From Tamlana crocina (GTDB lineage Bacteria > Bacteroidota > Bacteroidia > Flavobacteriales > Flavobacteriaceae): a stretch of DNA of 64,000 bases. This document shows positions 8,409-17,178 of the stretch, piece by piece; position 1 is the first letter of the stretch, and each line of letters starts with the position of its first letter. The stretch is from NCBI GenBank assembly GCA_040429635.1, contig CP158972.1:1002001-1066000 (forward strand), read 5' to 3'. Under the pieces are notes generated by a model, which was given only the letters and a program-made list of their open reading frames with translations, was not told where the DNA came from and did not search any database. Made by a program: the position numbers and the translations under genes.

Positions 8409-9509
8409 ATGGAGAAAATTATCGCTGATGCTTTAGATGCCAACTTGCTGCCAGACATCTTTAACAATGCATATCATGGCATAGCCATTGTGGGTTTGGA
8501 TGGAAAGTGGCTGTTGGTGAGCAAAAGTTTGTGCGATATTTTAGGGTATACCCAAGAAGAATTGCAAAAGCTTACTTTTCAAGATATTACCCACAAAGAA
8601 GATATAGCTCTCGATTTTAGGAAAGTAAACCAACTGTTAAAGGGTGAAATAAAAAACTATAAAATGCAGAAGCGTTATTTCACTAAAACGGGCAATTTGG
8701 TTTGGGGGCAGCTTTCTGTGTCTCTGGTTAGGGATGATAAAGGAAAACCTAAATATTTTATTTCTCAAGTACAAGATATTACCAAAAGAAAGCAAAAGGA
8801 AGTAGAAAAAGATATTATTGCCAACATGGTTAAGGAACAAAATGAAAGGCTATTAAACTTTTCCAGAATTATAACCCACAATCTAAAAACACACGCCGGA
8901 AACCTAAATAACCTAGCTGGTTTTGTTGAAGAGGAAATTCCGGAAACTAAAGCTAATGAAAGTTTTTTAGTGTTAAAGCAGGCCGTACAAAACCTGCAAG
9001 ATACCGTAGACCACCTTACCGAAATAGCCAAATTTTCAAAATACGATAAATCGGAACTTAAGTCTCTCAATTTACATGAGTATGCGGTAAACGCTATTTA
9101 TAATATGTCATCAATGGCTAAAAACAACAATTGCGAAATTGAAAATCTTATTGCTGAAGATTTAATGGTTGTTGGGATTGAAGCGTATTTAGACAGCATT
9201 ATTCTGAATCTGCTTACCAATGCCATAAAGTATAGGGAGTACTCCAGAAAATGTAAAATTGTATTAAAGAGCAAGATAGAAGATAAGCGTGTTATTTTGA
9301 GTGTTAAGGATAACGGATTGGGAATCGATTTGAAAAAGCACGGAAGCAAAATGTTTATGCTCTATCAAACCTTCCATAAACATGCCGATTCTACAGGAGT
9401 GGGGTTGTTTATCACCAAAAATCAGGTGGAAGCCCTTGGTGGAAAGATAAAAGTAAAAAGTAAACCGAACAAAGGGTCTAAATTTATGGTGTACTTTAAA
9501 AAAGGATAA
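8409..9509 (+). CDS. Orphan PAS-domain sensor histidine kinase
   Basis: Cytoplasmic two-component sensor kinase; no signal peptide or membrane segment is visible. Order: PAS domain at about residues 12-125 with a PAC end (VWGQLSVSLV, QVQDITKRK), a dimerisation segment with the probable phospho-acceptor His157 in RIITHNLKTH, then a HATPase_c domain with the N box NLLTNAIKYR (268-277), G1 box DNGLGID (301-307) and G2 box STGVGLFI (328-335). All ATP-site motifs are intact. No response regulator gene is adjacent, so the partner is unknown. A convergent terminator shared with accD follows directly. What the PAS domain senses cannot be read from the sequence. Confidence 0.88.
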   Translation: MEKIIADALDANLLPDIFNNAYHGIAIVGLDGKWLLVSKSLCDILGYTQEELQKLTFQDITHKEDIALDFRKVNQLLKGEIKNYKMQKRYFTKTGNLVWGQLSVSLVRDDKGKPKYFISQVQDITKRKQKEVEKDIIANMVKEQNERLLNFSRIITHNLKTHAGNLNNLAGFVEEEIPETKANESFLVLKQAVQNLQDTVDHLTEIAKFSKYDKSELKSLNLHEYAVNAIYNMSSMAKNNNCEIENLIAEDLMVVGIEAYLDSIILNLLTNAIKYREYSRKCKIVLKSKIEDKRVILSVKDNGLGIDLKKHGSKMFMLYQTFHKHADSTGVGLFITKNQVEALGGKIKVKSKPNKGSKFMVYFKKG

Positions 9510-9510
9510 A

Positions 9511-9538
9511 AAAATGCCCTTAATTTTAAGGGCATTTT
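9511..9538. terminator. Bidirectional terminator between kinase gene and accD
   Basis: AAAATGCCCTTAA (9511-9523) and TTAAGGGCATTTT (9526-9538) form a 13-base-pair near-perfect palindrome with a T run on either side. It ends two bases before the accD stop codon. Confidence 0.92.
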
Positions 9539-9540
9539 TT

Positions 9541-10398
9541 TTAAGCTCGTAAAGGTTGATTCAGTATTAAATCTAAATACTGGTTTACTTTATCTTTCAG
9601 GTCTTTTCTCAGGGTTATAAAATCCAAGAAACCGTGTTCTAATAAAAATTCTGAAGTTTGGAACCCTTCTGGTAAATCTTTACCGGTGGTGTCCCTTACA
9701 ATTCTAGGGCCGGCAAAACCAATTAAAGCTCCAGGCTCACTAATATTAATGTCTCCCAACATCGCAAAAGATGCTGTTGTGCCCCCCGTTGTAGGGTCGG
9801 TACATAAAGAAATGTAAGGAATTCCTGCATCAGCCAACTGTGCTAACTTAACCGAGGTTTTTGCTAATTGCATTAATGAAAATGCAGCTTCCATCATTCG
9901 GGCCCCTCCAGATTTTGAAATCACCATCAACGGAATTTTTTTCTTCAAAGCATAATCGGCCGCTCGGGCAATCTTTTCGCCTACAACGCTACCCATAGAT
10001 CCGCCAATAAAAGCAAAATCCATACAGGCTACCACTAAATCTTTTCCTTTCGATTTTCCAACGGCTGTTCTAATGGCGTCTTTTAATTGGGTTTTTTCCT
10101 GAGCCGCTTTTAATCGCTCAGGGTATTTTTTAGTGTCTTCGAACTTTAGCGGGTCTTTAGACTCTAAATTGGCATCCAGCTCTTTAAATTTATTGTCGTC
10201 AAAAAGAATTTCAAAGTATTCTTTACTGCCAATCCTAACATGGTAGCCGTCTTCTGGGCTAACATAAAAGTTTTTTTCAAGCTCTTCGGCATCAACTATT
10301 TTTCCAGTGGGCGATTTGTACCAAAGCCCTTTCGGGGTGTCTTTTTTTTCCTCTGTAGTTGTTGTTATTCCTTTTGTTTTTCTTTTAAACCAAGACAT
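9541..10398 (-). CDS. accD: Acetyl-CoA carboxylase carboxyltransferase subunit beta, zinc ribbon degenerated
   Basis: Transfers the carboxyl group from biotin to acetyl-CoA, making malonyl-CoA for fatty acid synthesis, together with AccA (not in this window). The 285-residue protein has the crotonase-type carboxyltransferase core with [22 protein letters not shown] and [12 protein letters not shown]. The N-terminal region that normally carries a four-cysteine zinc ribbon aligns clearly ([10 protein letters not shown], then [10 protein letters not shown]), but all four cysteines are gone: Ser29, a deletion or Thr31, Ser47 and Asp50 stand in their places. Only two cysteines remain in the protein, both in the catalytic core. 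Function as AccD is nevertheless very likely. Confidence 0.95.
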   Translation of the reverse strand: MSWFKRKTKGITTTTEEKKDTPKGLWYKSPTGKIVDAEELEKNFYVSPEDGYHVRIGSKEYFEILFDDNKFKELDANLESKDPLKFEDTKKYPERLKAAQEKTQLKDAIRTAVGKSKGKDLVVACMDFAFIGGSMGSVVGEKIARAADYALKKKIPLMVISKSGGARMMEAAFSLMQLAKTSVKLAQLADAGIPYISLCTDPTTGGTTASFAMLGDINISEPGALIGFAGPRIVRDTTGKDLPEGFQTSEFLLEHGFLDFITLRKDLKDKVNQYLDLILNQPLRA

Positions 10399-10531
10399 AC
10401 TGATTTCTTATTTTTCACTCCAAAATAATTGAGGAGTTTTATTTTATTCAACTGATTGCTAACGCAAAACACAATGGAAAAATAAATATTACTATTTTAA
10501 ATTTTAACATCGATTTGCTGAAAGCAGTATA

Positions 10532-10539
10532 CAAAATTA
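10532..10539 (-). promoter_or_regulatory. Predicted -7 box for accD
   Basis: The minus strand reads TAATTTTG, a match to TANNTTTG, about 135 bases upstream of accD. No clear TTG is seen 19 bases further up, so this is a weak prediction. Confidence 0.35.
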
Positions 10540-10634
10540 AGCCTTTTTTTAATTTTGAAGTAAAACTAAAATGGATTTGTTTGAAGCTTTGTTTGAAGCG
10601 TAACTGTAAGATACTGTTTTTAAGTTTTGTAACA

Positions 10635-10667
10635 AAAAAAAGACCTCAATTAGAGAGGTCTTTTTTT
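10635..10667 (-). terminator. Terminator of fbaA
   Basis: GACCTC (10642-10647) and GAGGTC (10655-10660), extended by A and T runs to a stem of about 13 pairs around AATTAGA. On the minus strand it follows fbaA by about 20 bases; it is symmetrical and could work both ways. Confidence 0.88.
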
Positions 10668-10685
10668 GAGTGGATTTAAACTCTA

Positions 10686-11753
10686 TTATAATGTATTTAC
10701 GTTGTTTAGGTCTTCAAACGCTTTTTTCAAACGCTCAACAAAGGTTTTTTCGCCTTCGCGCAACCAAACACGTGGATCGTAGTATTTTTTGTTAGGCACA
10801 TCGTCACCATCAGGGTTTCCGATTTGAGATTTTAAATACTCGGCTTTTTCGCCCATATAATCTCTAATACCGCTCATAAATGCGTATTGCAAATCGGTAT
10901 CGATGTTCATTTTGATCACACCGTAGCTGATACCTTCGCGAATTTCTTCAACCGAAGAACCTGATCCACCATGGAACACAAAATCGATGTGGTTATGTTC
11001 AACACCATATTTTTCAGAAATGTATTCTTGCGAATTCTTTAAGATTTTTGGAGTCAGTTTTACGTTACCAGGTTTGTAAACCCCATGAACGTTACCAAAG
11101 GCAGCGGCAACGGTAAAACGTGGACTCACTTTGCTTAGCTCTTCGTAAGCATAGGCTACTTCTTCTGGCTGGGTGTAAAGTTTAGAATCGTCAACATCGG
11201 TATTGTCAACGCCATCTTCCTCGCCTCCGGTAATACCAAGCTCAATTTCCAAAGTCATACCCATTTTGCTCATGCGCTCAAGGTATTGCTTGCAAATTTC
11301 GATGTTCTCTTCAAGAGGTTCTTCCGAAAGATCGATCATGTGCGAACTGAAAAGTGGCTTTCCGGTTTCTTCGAAATGCTTCTCGCTGGCATCTAATAAA
11401 CCATCAATCCATGGCAATAATTTTTTTGCACAGTGGTCTGTATGTAAAATTACGGGAACACCATAGGCTTCAGATAGGGTGTGTACGTGCTTGGCACCGG
11501 CAATGGCACCAGCAATAGCCGCTTTTTGCCCGTCGTTGCTTAAACCTTTCCCGGCATTGAATTGAGCGCCTCCGTTTGAAAATTGAATAATTACAGGAGC
11601 GTTTAAATCTCTTGCGGTTTCCAAAACACCGTTAATAGTGTCCGATCCAATAACATTAACCGCTGGCAAAGCATAACTATTGGCTTTTGCATGGTTAAAT
11701 ATCGCTTGTACTTCATCGCCTGTGGCAACACCTGGTTTTATGTTGTGTCCCAT
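10686..11753 (-). CDS. fbaA: Class II fructose-bisphosphate aldolase
   Basis: Zinc-dependent cleavage of fructose-1,6-bisphosphate to dihydroxyacetone phosphate and glyceraldehyde-3-phosphate in glycolysis and gluconeogenesis. The 355-residue length fits the class IIA (FbaA-type) enzymes. Zinc and active-site motifs are present: HTDHCAKK, the acidic loop GITGGEEDGVDN, AFGNVHGVYKPGN and FHGGSGSS. It stands alone between tamL and accD with its own -7 box and terminator. Confidence 0.97.
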   Translation of the reverse strand: MGHNIKPGVATGDEVQAIFNHAKANSYALPAVNVIGSDTINGVLETARDLNAPVIIQFSNGGAQFNAGKGLSNDGQKAAIAGAIAGAKHVHTLSEAYGVPVILHTDHCAKKLLPWIDGLLDASEKHFEETGKPLFSSHMIDLSEEPLEENIEICKQYLERMSKMGMTLEIELGITGGEEDGVDNTDVDDSKLYTQPEEVAYAYEELSKVSPRFTVAAAFGNVHGVYKPGNVKLTPKILKNSQEYISEKYGVEHNHIDFVFHGGSGSSVEEIREGISYGVIKMNIDTDLQYAFMSGIRDYMGEKAEYLKSQIGNPDGDDVPNKKYYDPRVWLREGEKTFVERLKKAFEDLNNVNTL

Positions 11754-11788
11754 ATTTTCTATTTATATGATTAGTAAATTAATATTTC

Positions 11789-11796
11789 CAAAAGTA
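11789..11796 (-). promoter_or_regulatory. Predicted -7 box for fbaA
   Basis: The minus strand reads TACTTTTG, matching TANNTTTG, about 36 bases before the fbaA start. The -33 element is not obvious. Confidence 0.5.
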
Positions 11797-11923
11797 ATCA
11801 AATTTTGAATAAGATCCCTTGGTTTTCTTTTCTGAAACCGAATAAAATAAACTAAAACGTTGTAGTTTTTTAGTTGAATGAAATAGTGATTCCAGTAGAA
11901 AAGTTTTGAAACTTTTAACTGCG

Positions 11924-14470
11924 TTAGAAAGGGTAGTTGATACCAATATTATAAACGGCGTTTGAAAAATTATAGTCGTTAAACCAGCGGTTTCCTTCTG
12001 CATAAAAAGGGTCGTAGGTTTTAAAGCCAATATCGAACCTGAAGACGAAAAAGCTAAAATCGTAGCGTAAACCAAAGCCCGATCCAACGGCAATGTCTTT
12101 TAACGAATTAAAACTATTGAACACGGCACCTTCGGAGGTAGTATTATCCAAGACGTTCCAAATGTTACCGACGTCCACAAAAATAGCCCCGTTCAAATCT
12201 TCAAAAATGTTGAAACGTTGTTCGGCACTTAAGGCCAGTTTTAGGTTAGCTTCGTTAAATTCGTTGGTGGTGTTGGAGCTTCCTGGCCCCAAACTATAGG
12301 CCGTCCATGCCCGGTTGTCGTTGGGGCCTCCTGCAAAAAAACTCTTGGAAAACGGAATACTGTTCGAGTTGCCGTACGGAATGGCCACGCCCAAAAAGCT
12401 TCGCATAGCAAATACGTTTTTCTTGCCCAAGTCCCAATGTTTGGTGTATTCAAACTCGGTTTTTACGTATTGCGAGTACGAAACGCCAAAGAGCTCAAAA
12501 CGGTCGTTTCGATTTCTTTGGAAGCCCAAAAGCTCTGATCCGGTCGCCAATAAATTCCCTGCCAATTCCAATTTAAAACGGAAAATGGAAAAGTCTTCAT
12601 CAAACAAATTGGTGCGCTCGTCGTAAGTTAAATTGTAAATGGACGAAATAATCAAGTTGTTTTCCGTTAAACGTTCTTTTCGTTCCTTTATATTATTGAC
12701 TTCTTTGTACGATGTTGGGGCATTCGATTCAAAACTGTTGTCGGCCAATACCAAATCCATAAATTCGTCCGACCTAGATTTGCTCAATACAAGATTCTCG
12801 TTTTCATCGGTTTCAAGATATTCGTTTGGGGTGTTGTAGACATTCAGGGCAATGTTATTTAGGTTATTGAATGAATTGCTATATACATTAAAATAGTTAT
12901 CGATGTTAAGGTTTTTAACGTATTGCACATTAAACACATCCAGCCTATTGGTGGCTTTGTCGTTAGGCCTCCAGTTATAGTTGAAAATACCACTGAAAGT
13001 ACGCTTGTCGAGACCTATATTGGTCTGGCTGGTTGAGGCCAAACTGATTTTGGTACTCGGCAACATGTATTTTGGAATGAGGTTTTCGGTGTAAAAGGGT
13101 GAAAACAGTCTCGGGATGGTGAGCTTAAAATCAACACCAAATTCGTTGATATCAAAAAAAGGATCACCTTCTTGAGGGTCTTTTGAAGAGCCGATGGAAC
13201 CAATGGCCGATATTTGAAAAGTTTCGGCGCCCCTAAAAATATTTCGAATGAGCAAACTGGGGTTTACCGAAAGGCCAACCGATTGAATGTTACTGGTAGA
13301 TACATCGGTACTAAAGCCCAAGTTGAATTTTTTCAATGGTGTTAGCCTAATGGTGTCGGTAAGGGTGTTGTCAGCATTTTCAATGTATTCAATATTGGGG
13401 TACTTAAAGGTGCGCAGCTCGTTTAAATGGCGATAGGTTCGGGTGCGGTCAATATCTCTAAAAACTTCGCCGGGCGATATAAAAATGGCATCGGTCAAAG
13501 CTTTGGGTTGAAACCGCATTTTATCGTAGCTGTATAGTTTGTAGCCATTGTAGTATATGGAATCTTTAAAAGGTTTTCCGCGGTTTTCAAAAGTGTAATC
13601 GGTTATAATATTTACGTCTCTTATTTTATAGATTTCAAAAGGTTCACGCCTTACCGAATCCTGCGTTCTAATGGCGCGGTCTTGAATAATCACATCAACA
13701 TTTACCTTTTTGTTCGTCCCAATGGTATCCATTTCAAAAGCAATGTAGTCTGGATTAAAATGATAAACACCAGAATTTCGTAATTCATTGGAAATGCGAT
13801 CGCGTTCCCCTTCAAAATTCAAAGTTTTGTATTGTTGGCCACGTTTAATAATGGCCTCGTTTTCAATTTTTCCGTACAACGATTTAACCACGGGCGATTT
13901 TATGGTTTCGGTAATGGAATCGAGAATAAAAGGGCGTCCGGTTTTAATATGGTATTCTACTTCGGCCCGTTTGTTGTCGCTTTTATTGATGTCGTATTCG
14001 GTTTCAACATTAAACCAACCGTTGTTGATGTAATAGTCCTGATAGCGCTTTGCCGATTTTTTGGTTTGTTCCTCACTAACAATGGCAGGAGGTTCTCCAG
14101 TCCGTTTTAGCCAATTGTTGAACCCAATGGCCGAAGCTTTTAGTTTGTCCAACTGCTTTTTCGAGTAACGTTTAATAAGGCGCTCGCGACGGTTGGGTTT
14201 TTTGTCCAACCAAGCTTCAAAAAGGGAGTCTCTATTGGGGCGGGCCAAATTGTAAATGTGTAATCTCAACGGAACACCAGCAATTTTTCGGTTGGTTTTT
14301 TGATAAATTAGGTTGTTTGTAGTAACCGAATTGTCTTTTTTATCGTTAACGAAAACCGTGTTTTTGGTCAATAAATGCTCGTCTTCGGCAACTCTTTTTG
14401 TAGCATCACAGGAAAGGAAGCATCTCGAAAAAATGATTAAAATGAATATTTTTAAGAGTTGACGTGTCAA
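11924..14470 (-). CDS. tamL: TamL, lipidated TamA/BamA-like outer-membrane barrel
   Basis: Omp85-superfamily protein predicted to sit in the outer membrane and work with a TamB-type partner in envelope assembly. The 848-residue protein begins with a signal peptide ending in a lipoprotein box at Cys21 (CFLSCDAT), the feature that separates Bacteroidota TamL from TamA. POTRA-like modules follow to about residue 440 (for example VEYHIKTGRPFILDSI and the YRHLNELRTFKYPNI repeat), then a surface-antigen D15 type 16-strand barrel to the end. The chain ends in tyrosine-proline-phenylalanine, the usual aromatic BAM signal. It is divergent from the trmH-family gene, with ubiE-porT on the far side. No tamB is in the window. 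Confidence 0.88.
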   Translation of the reverse strand: MTRQLLKIFILIIFSRCFLSCDATKRVAEDEHLLTKNTVFVNDKKDNSVTTNNLIYQKTNRKIAGVPLRLHIYNLARPNRDSLFEAWLDKKPNRRERLIKRYSKKQLDKLKASAIGFNNWLKRTGEPPAIVSEEQTKKSAKRYQDYYINNGWFNVETEYDINKSDNKRAEVEYHIKTGRPFILDSITETIKSPVVKSLYGKIENEAIIKRGQQYKTLNFEGERDRISNELRNSGVYHFNPDYIAFEMDTIGTNKKVNVDVIIQDRAIRTQDSVRREPFEIYKIRDVNIITDYTFENRGKPFKDSIYYNGYKLYSYDKMRFQPKALTDAIFISPGEVFRDIDRTRTYRHLNELRTFKYPNIEYIENADNTLTDTIRLTPLKKFNLGFSTDVSTSNIQSVGLSVNPSLLIRNIFRGAETFQISAIGSIGSSKDPQEGDPFFDINEFGVDFKLTIPRLFSPFYTENLIPKYMLPSTKISLASTSQTNIGLDKRTFSGIFNYNWRPNDKATNRLDVFNVQYVKNLNIDNYFNVYSNSFNNLNNIALNVYNTPNEYLETDENENLVLSKSRSDEFMDLVLADNSFESNAPTSYKEVNNIKERKERLTENNLIISSIYNLTYDERTNLFDEDFSIFRFKLELAGNLLATGSELLGFQRNRNDRFELFGVSYSQYVKTEFEYTKHWDLGKKNVFAMRSFLGVAIPYGNSNSIPFSKSFFAGGPNDNRAWTAYSLGPGSSNTTNEFNEANLKLALSAEQRFNIFEDLNGAIFVDVGNIWNVLDNTTSEGAVFNSFNSLKDIAVGSGFGLRYDFSFFVFRFDIGFKTYDPFYAEGNRWFNDYNFSNAVYNIGINYPF

Positions 14471-14517
14471 ATGAAAAATGGGGTTATATTTTAAACTTTT
14501 AGTGCTGCAATTTTGTT

Positions 14518-14525
14518 CAAAAATA
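14518..14525 (-). promoter_or_regulatory. Predicted -7 box for tamL
   Basis: The minus strand reads TATTTTTG, matching TANNTTTG, about 48 bases before the tamL ATG. No TTG at the expected spacing was found. Confidence 0.45.
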
Positions 14526-14700
14526 CACTATTTACACTGAAATAAATAGCAGAATGCCTAGAGCCTCGCAATATTTTCTTTTCTTTATCAAAATTTATGA
14601 AAGCCCATAATGTGTGACTAATAAATAAGGTACATTACCCGTCAAGACAATTAAATAGTTCAACCATAGATTTTTTAATATTTAAACGTTTAAAAATATT

Positions 14701-15429
14701 ATGCTTTCTAAAAACCAAATCAAATTAATAACGAGTTTAAAACAAAAAAAGTTTAGGCAACAGCACGGTTTTTTTGTAGCTGAAGGCATAAAGACCATCA
14801 ACGAACTTTTGCAATCTTCACTTAAACTTCATGAATTGTTCACTATAGAACCTTTCAATAATAATGCCACGAAAGCGACCATGATTTCTGAAAAGGAACT
14901 AAAACGCATCAGTTTTTTAAAAACGCCCAATACGGCTTTGGCGGTATTTGAAATTCCACAACCGAAACCCATAAAAAATGGCGGATTAATTGTAGCGTTA
15001 GATGCTGTTAGCGACCCCGGAAACCTCGGAACCATCATCAGACTTTGCGATTGGTTTGGGATAAAGGATTTGGTTTGCAGTACAGATACAGTAGATTGTT
15101 TTAACCCCAAAGTGGTACAGGCTACCATGGGTTCTATAACTCGGGTTAATATCAGTTATGTGGATTTGGAAGGTTTTTTGGAAAACTACAGCGGTCCTGT
15201 TTTTGGTGCGTTTATGGATGGTGAAAATGTGTACTCGGCTAACTTGCCAAAAAATGGGGTGTTGGTAATGGGTAATGAAGCCAATGGTATTTCGAAAGGC
15301 ATTGAAAGTTTGGTTACGGAAAAAATAGCGATTCCAAGGTTTGGCGATTTACAGGCTACCGAAAGCTTAAATGTGGCGACAGCGACAGCTATTTTATTGA
15401 GCGAGTTTAGGAGGGGCGAACCAAGTTAA
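14701..15429 (+). CDS. TrmH-family (SpoU) RNA 2'-O-methyltransferase
   Basis: SAM-dependent 2'-O-ribose methylation of rRNA or tRNA; the exact nucleotide is not predictable. The 242-residue protein has an N-terminal substrate-binding domain (about 1-90) and a SPOUT knot domain with motif 1 DAVSDPGNLGTIIRLCDW, motif 2 VLVMGNEANGIS and motif 3 ESLNVATATAILLSEF. It is divergent from tamL, an arrangement that fits a conserved housekeeping neighbourhood with porT and ubiE. The 100 or so bases after it contain no terminator that I can see. Confidence 0.92.
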   Translation: MLSKNQIKLITSLKQKKFRQQHGFFVAEGIKTINELLQSSLKLHELFTIEPFNNNATKATMISEKELKRISFLKTPNTALAVFEIPQPKPIKNGGLIVALDAVSDPGNLGTIIRLCDWFGIKDLVCSTDTVDCFNPKVVQATMGSITRVNISYVDLEGFLENYSGPVFGAFMDGENVYSANLPKNGVLVMGNEANGISKGIESLVTEKIAIPRFGDLQATESLNVATATAILLSEFRRGEPS

Positions 15430-15578
15430 CAGTTTACAGTAGCAGTAAGCAGCGCGTTGTATAGTTCTTTGCGCCTCCGCGCCTTTACGAGAAATTAAAG
15501 AGTTAAGCTGTTTTAGAATTTAGTTCGCATTTAAACTCGGTGGAGTTTGAAAACTTTAACTGCGACTGAAAGCTATCT

Positions 15579-16310
15579 TTATTGAAAAGTAAAATTAATA
15601 AACACGCCACGTGTTTTCATGCTGGCCACATTGCTGGTCCATGGGCTGTTGGGGTCTACATCTCTTACCAATTCGTCGTTAATGCCGAATAATCCACGGA
15701 TGGAAGGGGTAAATTTAAAATTGTACAGATAAAAATCGATACCAAAGCCCAATTCATAAAAAATAGAATTTTTTGTGGTTCTAAACTGCCCGTTGCTATT
15801 GTCTTCGGGGTTGTTTTCGTTACTTGAAAGGTTCAATGCTGTTGAAAACCCGCCAACAATAAATGGCTTGAAATTATTGATGCGCTTGGTTGAAATTTTA
15901 ACCAATAGCGGCACATGAATGTAAGTGGATTTTACCTCGCGAATTAAATCGGACGATTTTACATCAGGCACGCCTTCAAAATATTCCTGGCTATAGTATA
16001 GCTCCCGTGTGGTGATAAGCAGGCCGGGTTCCAAACGTAAATCGATAAAACTGTTTACACGTAAGTTTCCAATTAAGCCCACGTTAAAACCGGGGCTTCG
16101 TTTTACGTAAATATCTCGTAAATCGGTGTTGTAATCAAAATTGAAATCGTAAGTGCTAAAGCCTAAAAAATAGCCCCAGCGCAAAAGGTTATTATCGGTG
16201 CTTCCGCGCCCTTGGTTGGCATCGTAAGTCACTTTTTCTTTTTTAAATAGTTGCGCACTAGAGGTTTGGGTGATGAATAAAAAAGCGATTAATGCAAAAA
16301 TATGCTTCAT
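15579..16310 (-). CDS. porT: PorT/SprT, type IX secretion system-associated outer-membrane protein
   Basis: Beta-barrel-type protein of the PorT family, required in studied Bacteroidota for type IX secretion and, in gliding species, for motility. I place the start at 16310 (MKHIFALIAFLF), giving 243 residues with a signal peptide cut after SSA, followed by alternating strand-like segments and an aromatic C-terminus (FINFTFQ). The longer open frame to 16373 runs into ubiE and is rejected. Its start lies one base from the ubiE stop, so the two are translationally linked. Assignment rests on overall character and the ubiE-porT neighbourhood, so a generic OMP-beta-barrel protein remains possible. 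Confidence 0.8.
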   Translation of the reverse strand: MKHIFALIAFLFITQTSSAQLFKKEKVTYDANQGRGSTDNNLLRWGYFLGFSTYDFNFDYNTDLRDIYVKRSPGFNVGLIGNLRVNSFIDLRLEPGLLITTRELYYSQEYFEGVPDVKSSDLIREVKSTYIHVPLLVKISTKRINNFKPFIVGGFSTALNLSSNENNPEDNSNGQFRTTKNSIFYELGFGIDFYLYNFKFTPSIRGLFGINDELVRDVDPNSPWTSNVASMKTRGVFINFTFQ

Positions 16311-16311
16311 G

Positions 16312-17079
16312 TTATTTTTTCGATGATTTATAGATTGTGGCCACACCAAAAGTTTGTGGAAAATCTTCAACATTTATAAACCCAATTTTGCGTAAAATAT
16401 TGTTCAAAGCTTCACCGTAAGGAAAAACAGAGGCCGATTCGCTTAAGTAGCGGTAGGCACTTCGGTCTTTTGAAAACGCTTTGCCAATTAATGGTAAAAT
16501 ATTTTTAGTGTAAAAGGCGTACCCTTGTTTGTATGGAGTTTTTGTTGGTACCGAGGTTTCTAAAATTACAAAAGTACCACCGGGTTTCAATACTCTTAAA
16601 ATTTCTTTTAATCCGTTTTCTAAAGTTTCGAAATTACGCACTCCAAAAGCCACGGTAATAGCATCAAAGGTATTGTCTTCAAAAGGCATGTTTTCGCTGT
16701 CGCCCAAAACCATTTCTATTTTAGAGTCCAAGCCTTTCTTTTTTACTTTTTCCTTTCCTATTGCCAGCATGCCCGAACTAATGTCTAACCCTATAATTTT
16801 TGTAGCATTGGTTTCAGCGAGATTAATAGCCAAATCACCAGTTCCGGTAGCGATATCCAAAATGGTTTCGGGTTCGGTTTCGCCAACCATGTTTACAACT
16901 TTCTTGCGCCATTTAATATCTATTCCGAACGAAATAACCCGGTTTAAACCATCGTAATCGCCAGAAATGGTGTCGAACATTTTGGTAACCTGTTCCTTTT
17001 TACCTAAATCGCTGTTTTTATAGGGCTTTACTTTTGACAAATCTGAAAAATTTTTCAGCAAATATAAACTTTTAGCCAT
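16312..17079 (-). CDS. ubiE: Demethylmenaquinone methyltransferase
   Basis: SAM-dependent C-methylation of demethylmenaquinone to menaquinone (also called menG), needed for the respiratory quinone pool of this phylum. The 255-residue protein shows the class I methyltransferase motif [13 protein letters not shown], the family signatures [16 protein letters not shown] and [15 protein letters not shown], and [10 protein letters not shown]. The N-terminus is some 20 residues longer than usual, but no later ATG precedes the conserved block. It is the first gene of a two-gene unit with porT and divergent from trkA. Confidence 0.96.
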   Translation of the reverse strand: MAKSLYLLKNFSDLSKVKPYKNSDLGKKEQVTKMFDTISGDYDGLNRVISFGIDIKWRKKVVNMVGETEPETILDIATGTGDLAINLAETNATKIIGLDISSGMLAIGKEKVKKKGLDSKIEMVLGDSENMPFEDNTFDAITVAFGVRNFETLENGLKEILRVLKPGGTFVILETSVPTKTPYKQGYAFYTKNILPLIGKAFSKDRSAYRYLSESASVFPYGEALNNILRKIGFINVEDFPQTFGVATIYKSSKK

Positions 17080-17145
17080 GCATAAAATAATATGTGGTCG
17101 ATTATTATAAAACGCCTAATTAACACGCTTATATCTAATTTATAG

Positions 17146-17153
17146 TATATTTG
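17146..17153 (+). promoter_or_regulatory. Predicted -7 box for trkA-trkH
   Basis: TATATTTG matches TANNTTTG, 25 bases before the trkA ATG, in the divergent gap with ubiE. A -33 TTG is not visible. Confidence 0.45.
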
Positions 17154-17178
17154 TGCTACTTTTTATGATTAATAGATA

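Noticed and set aside
11779-12093. 104-codon frame at the end of tamL
   Set aside because: Alternative frame overlapping the tamL C-terminal barrel; no independent support.
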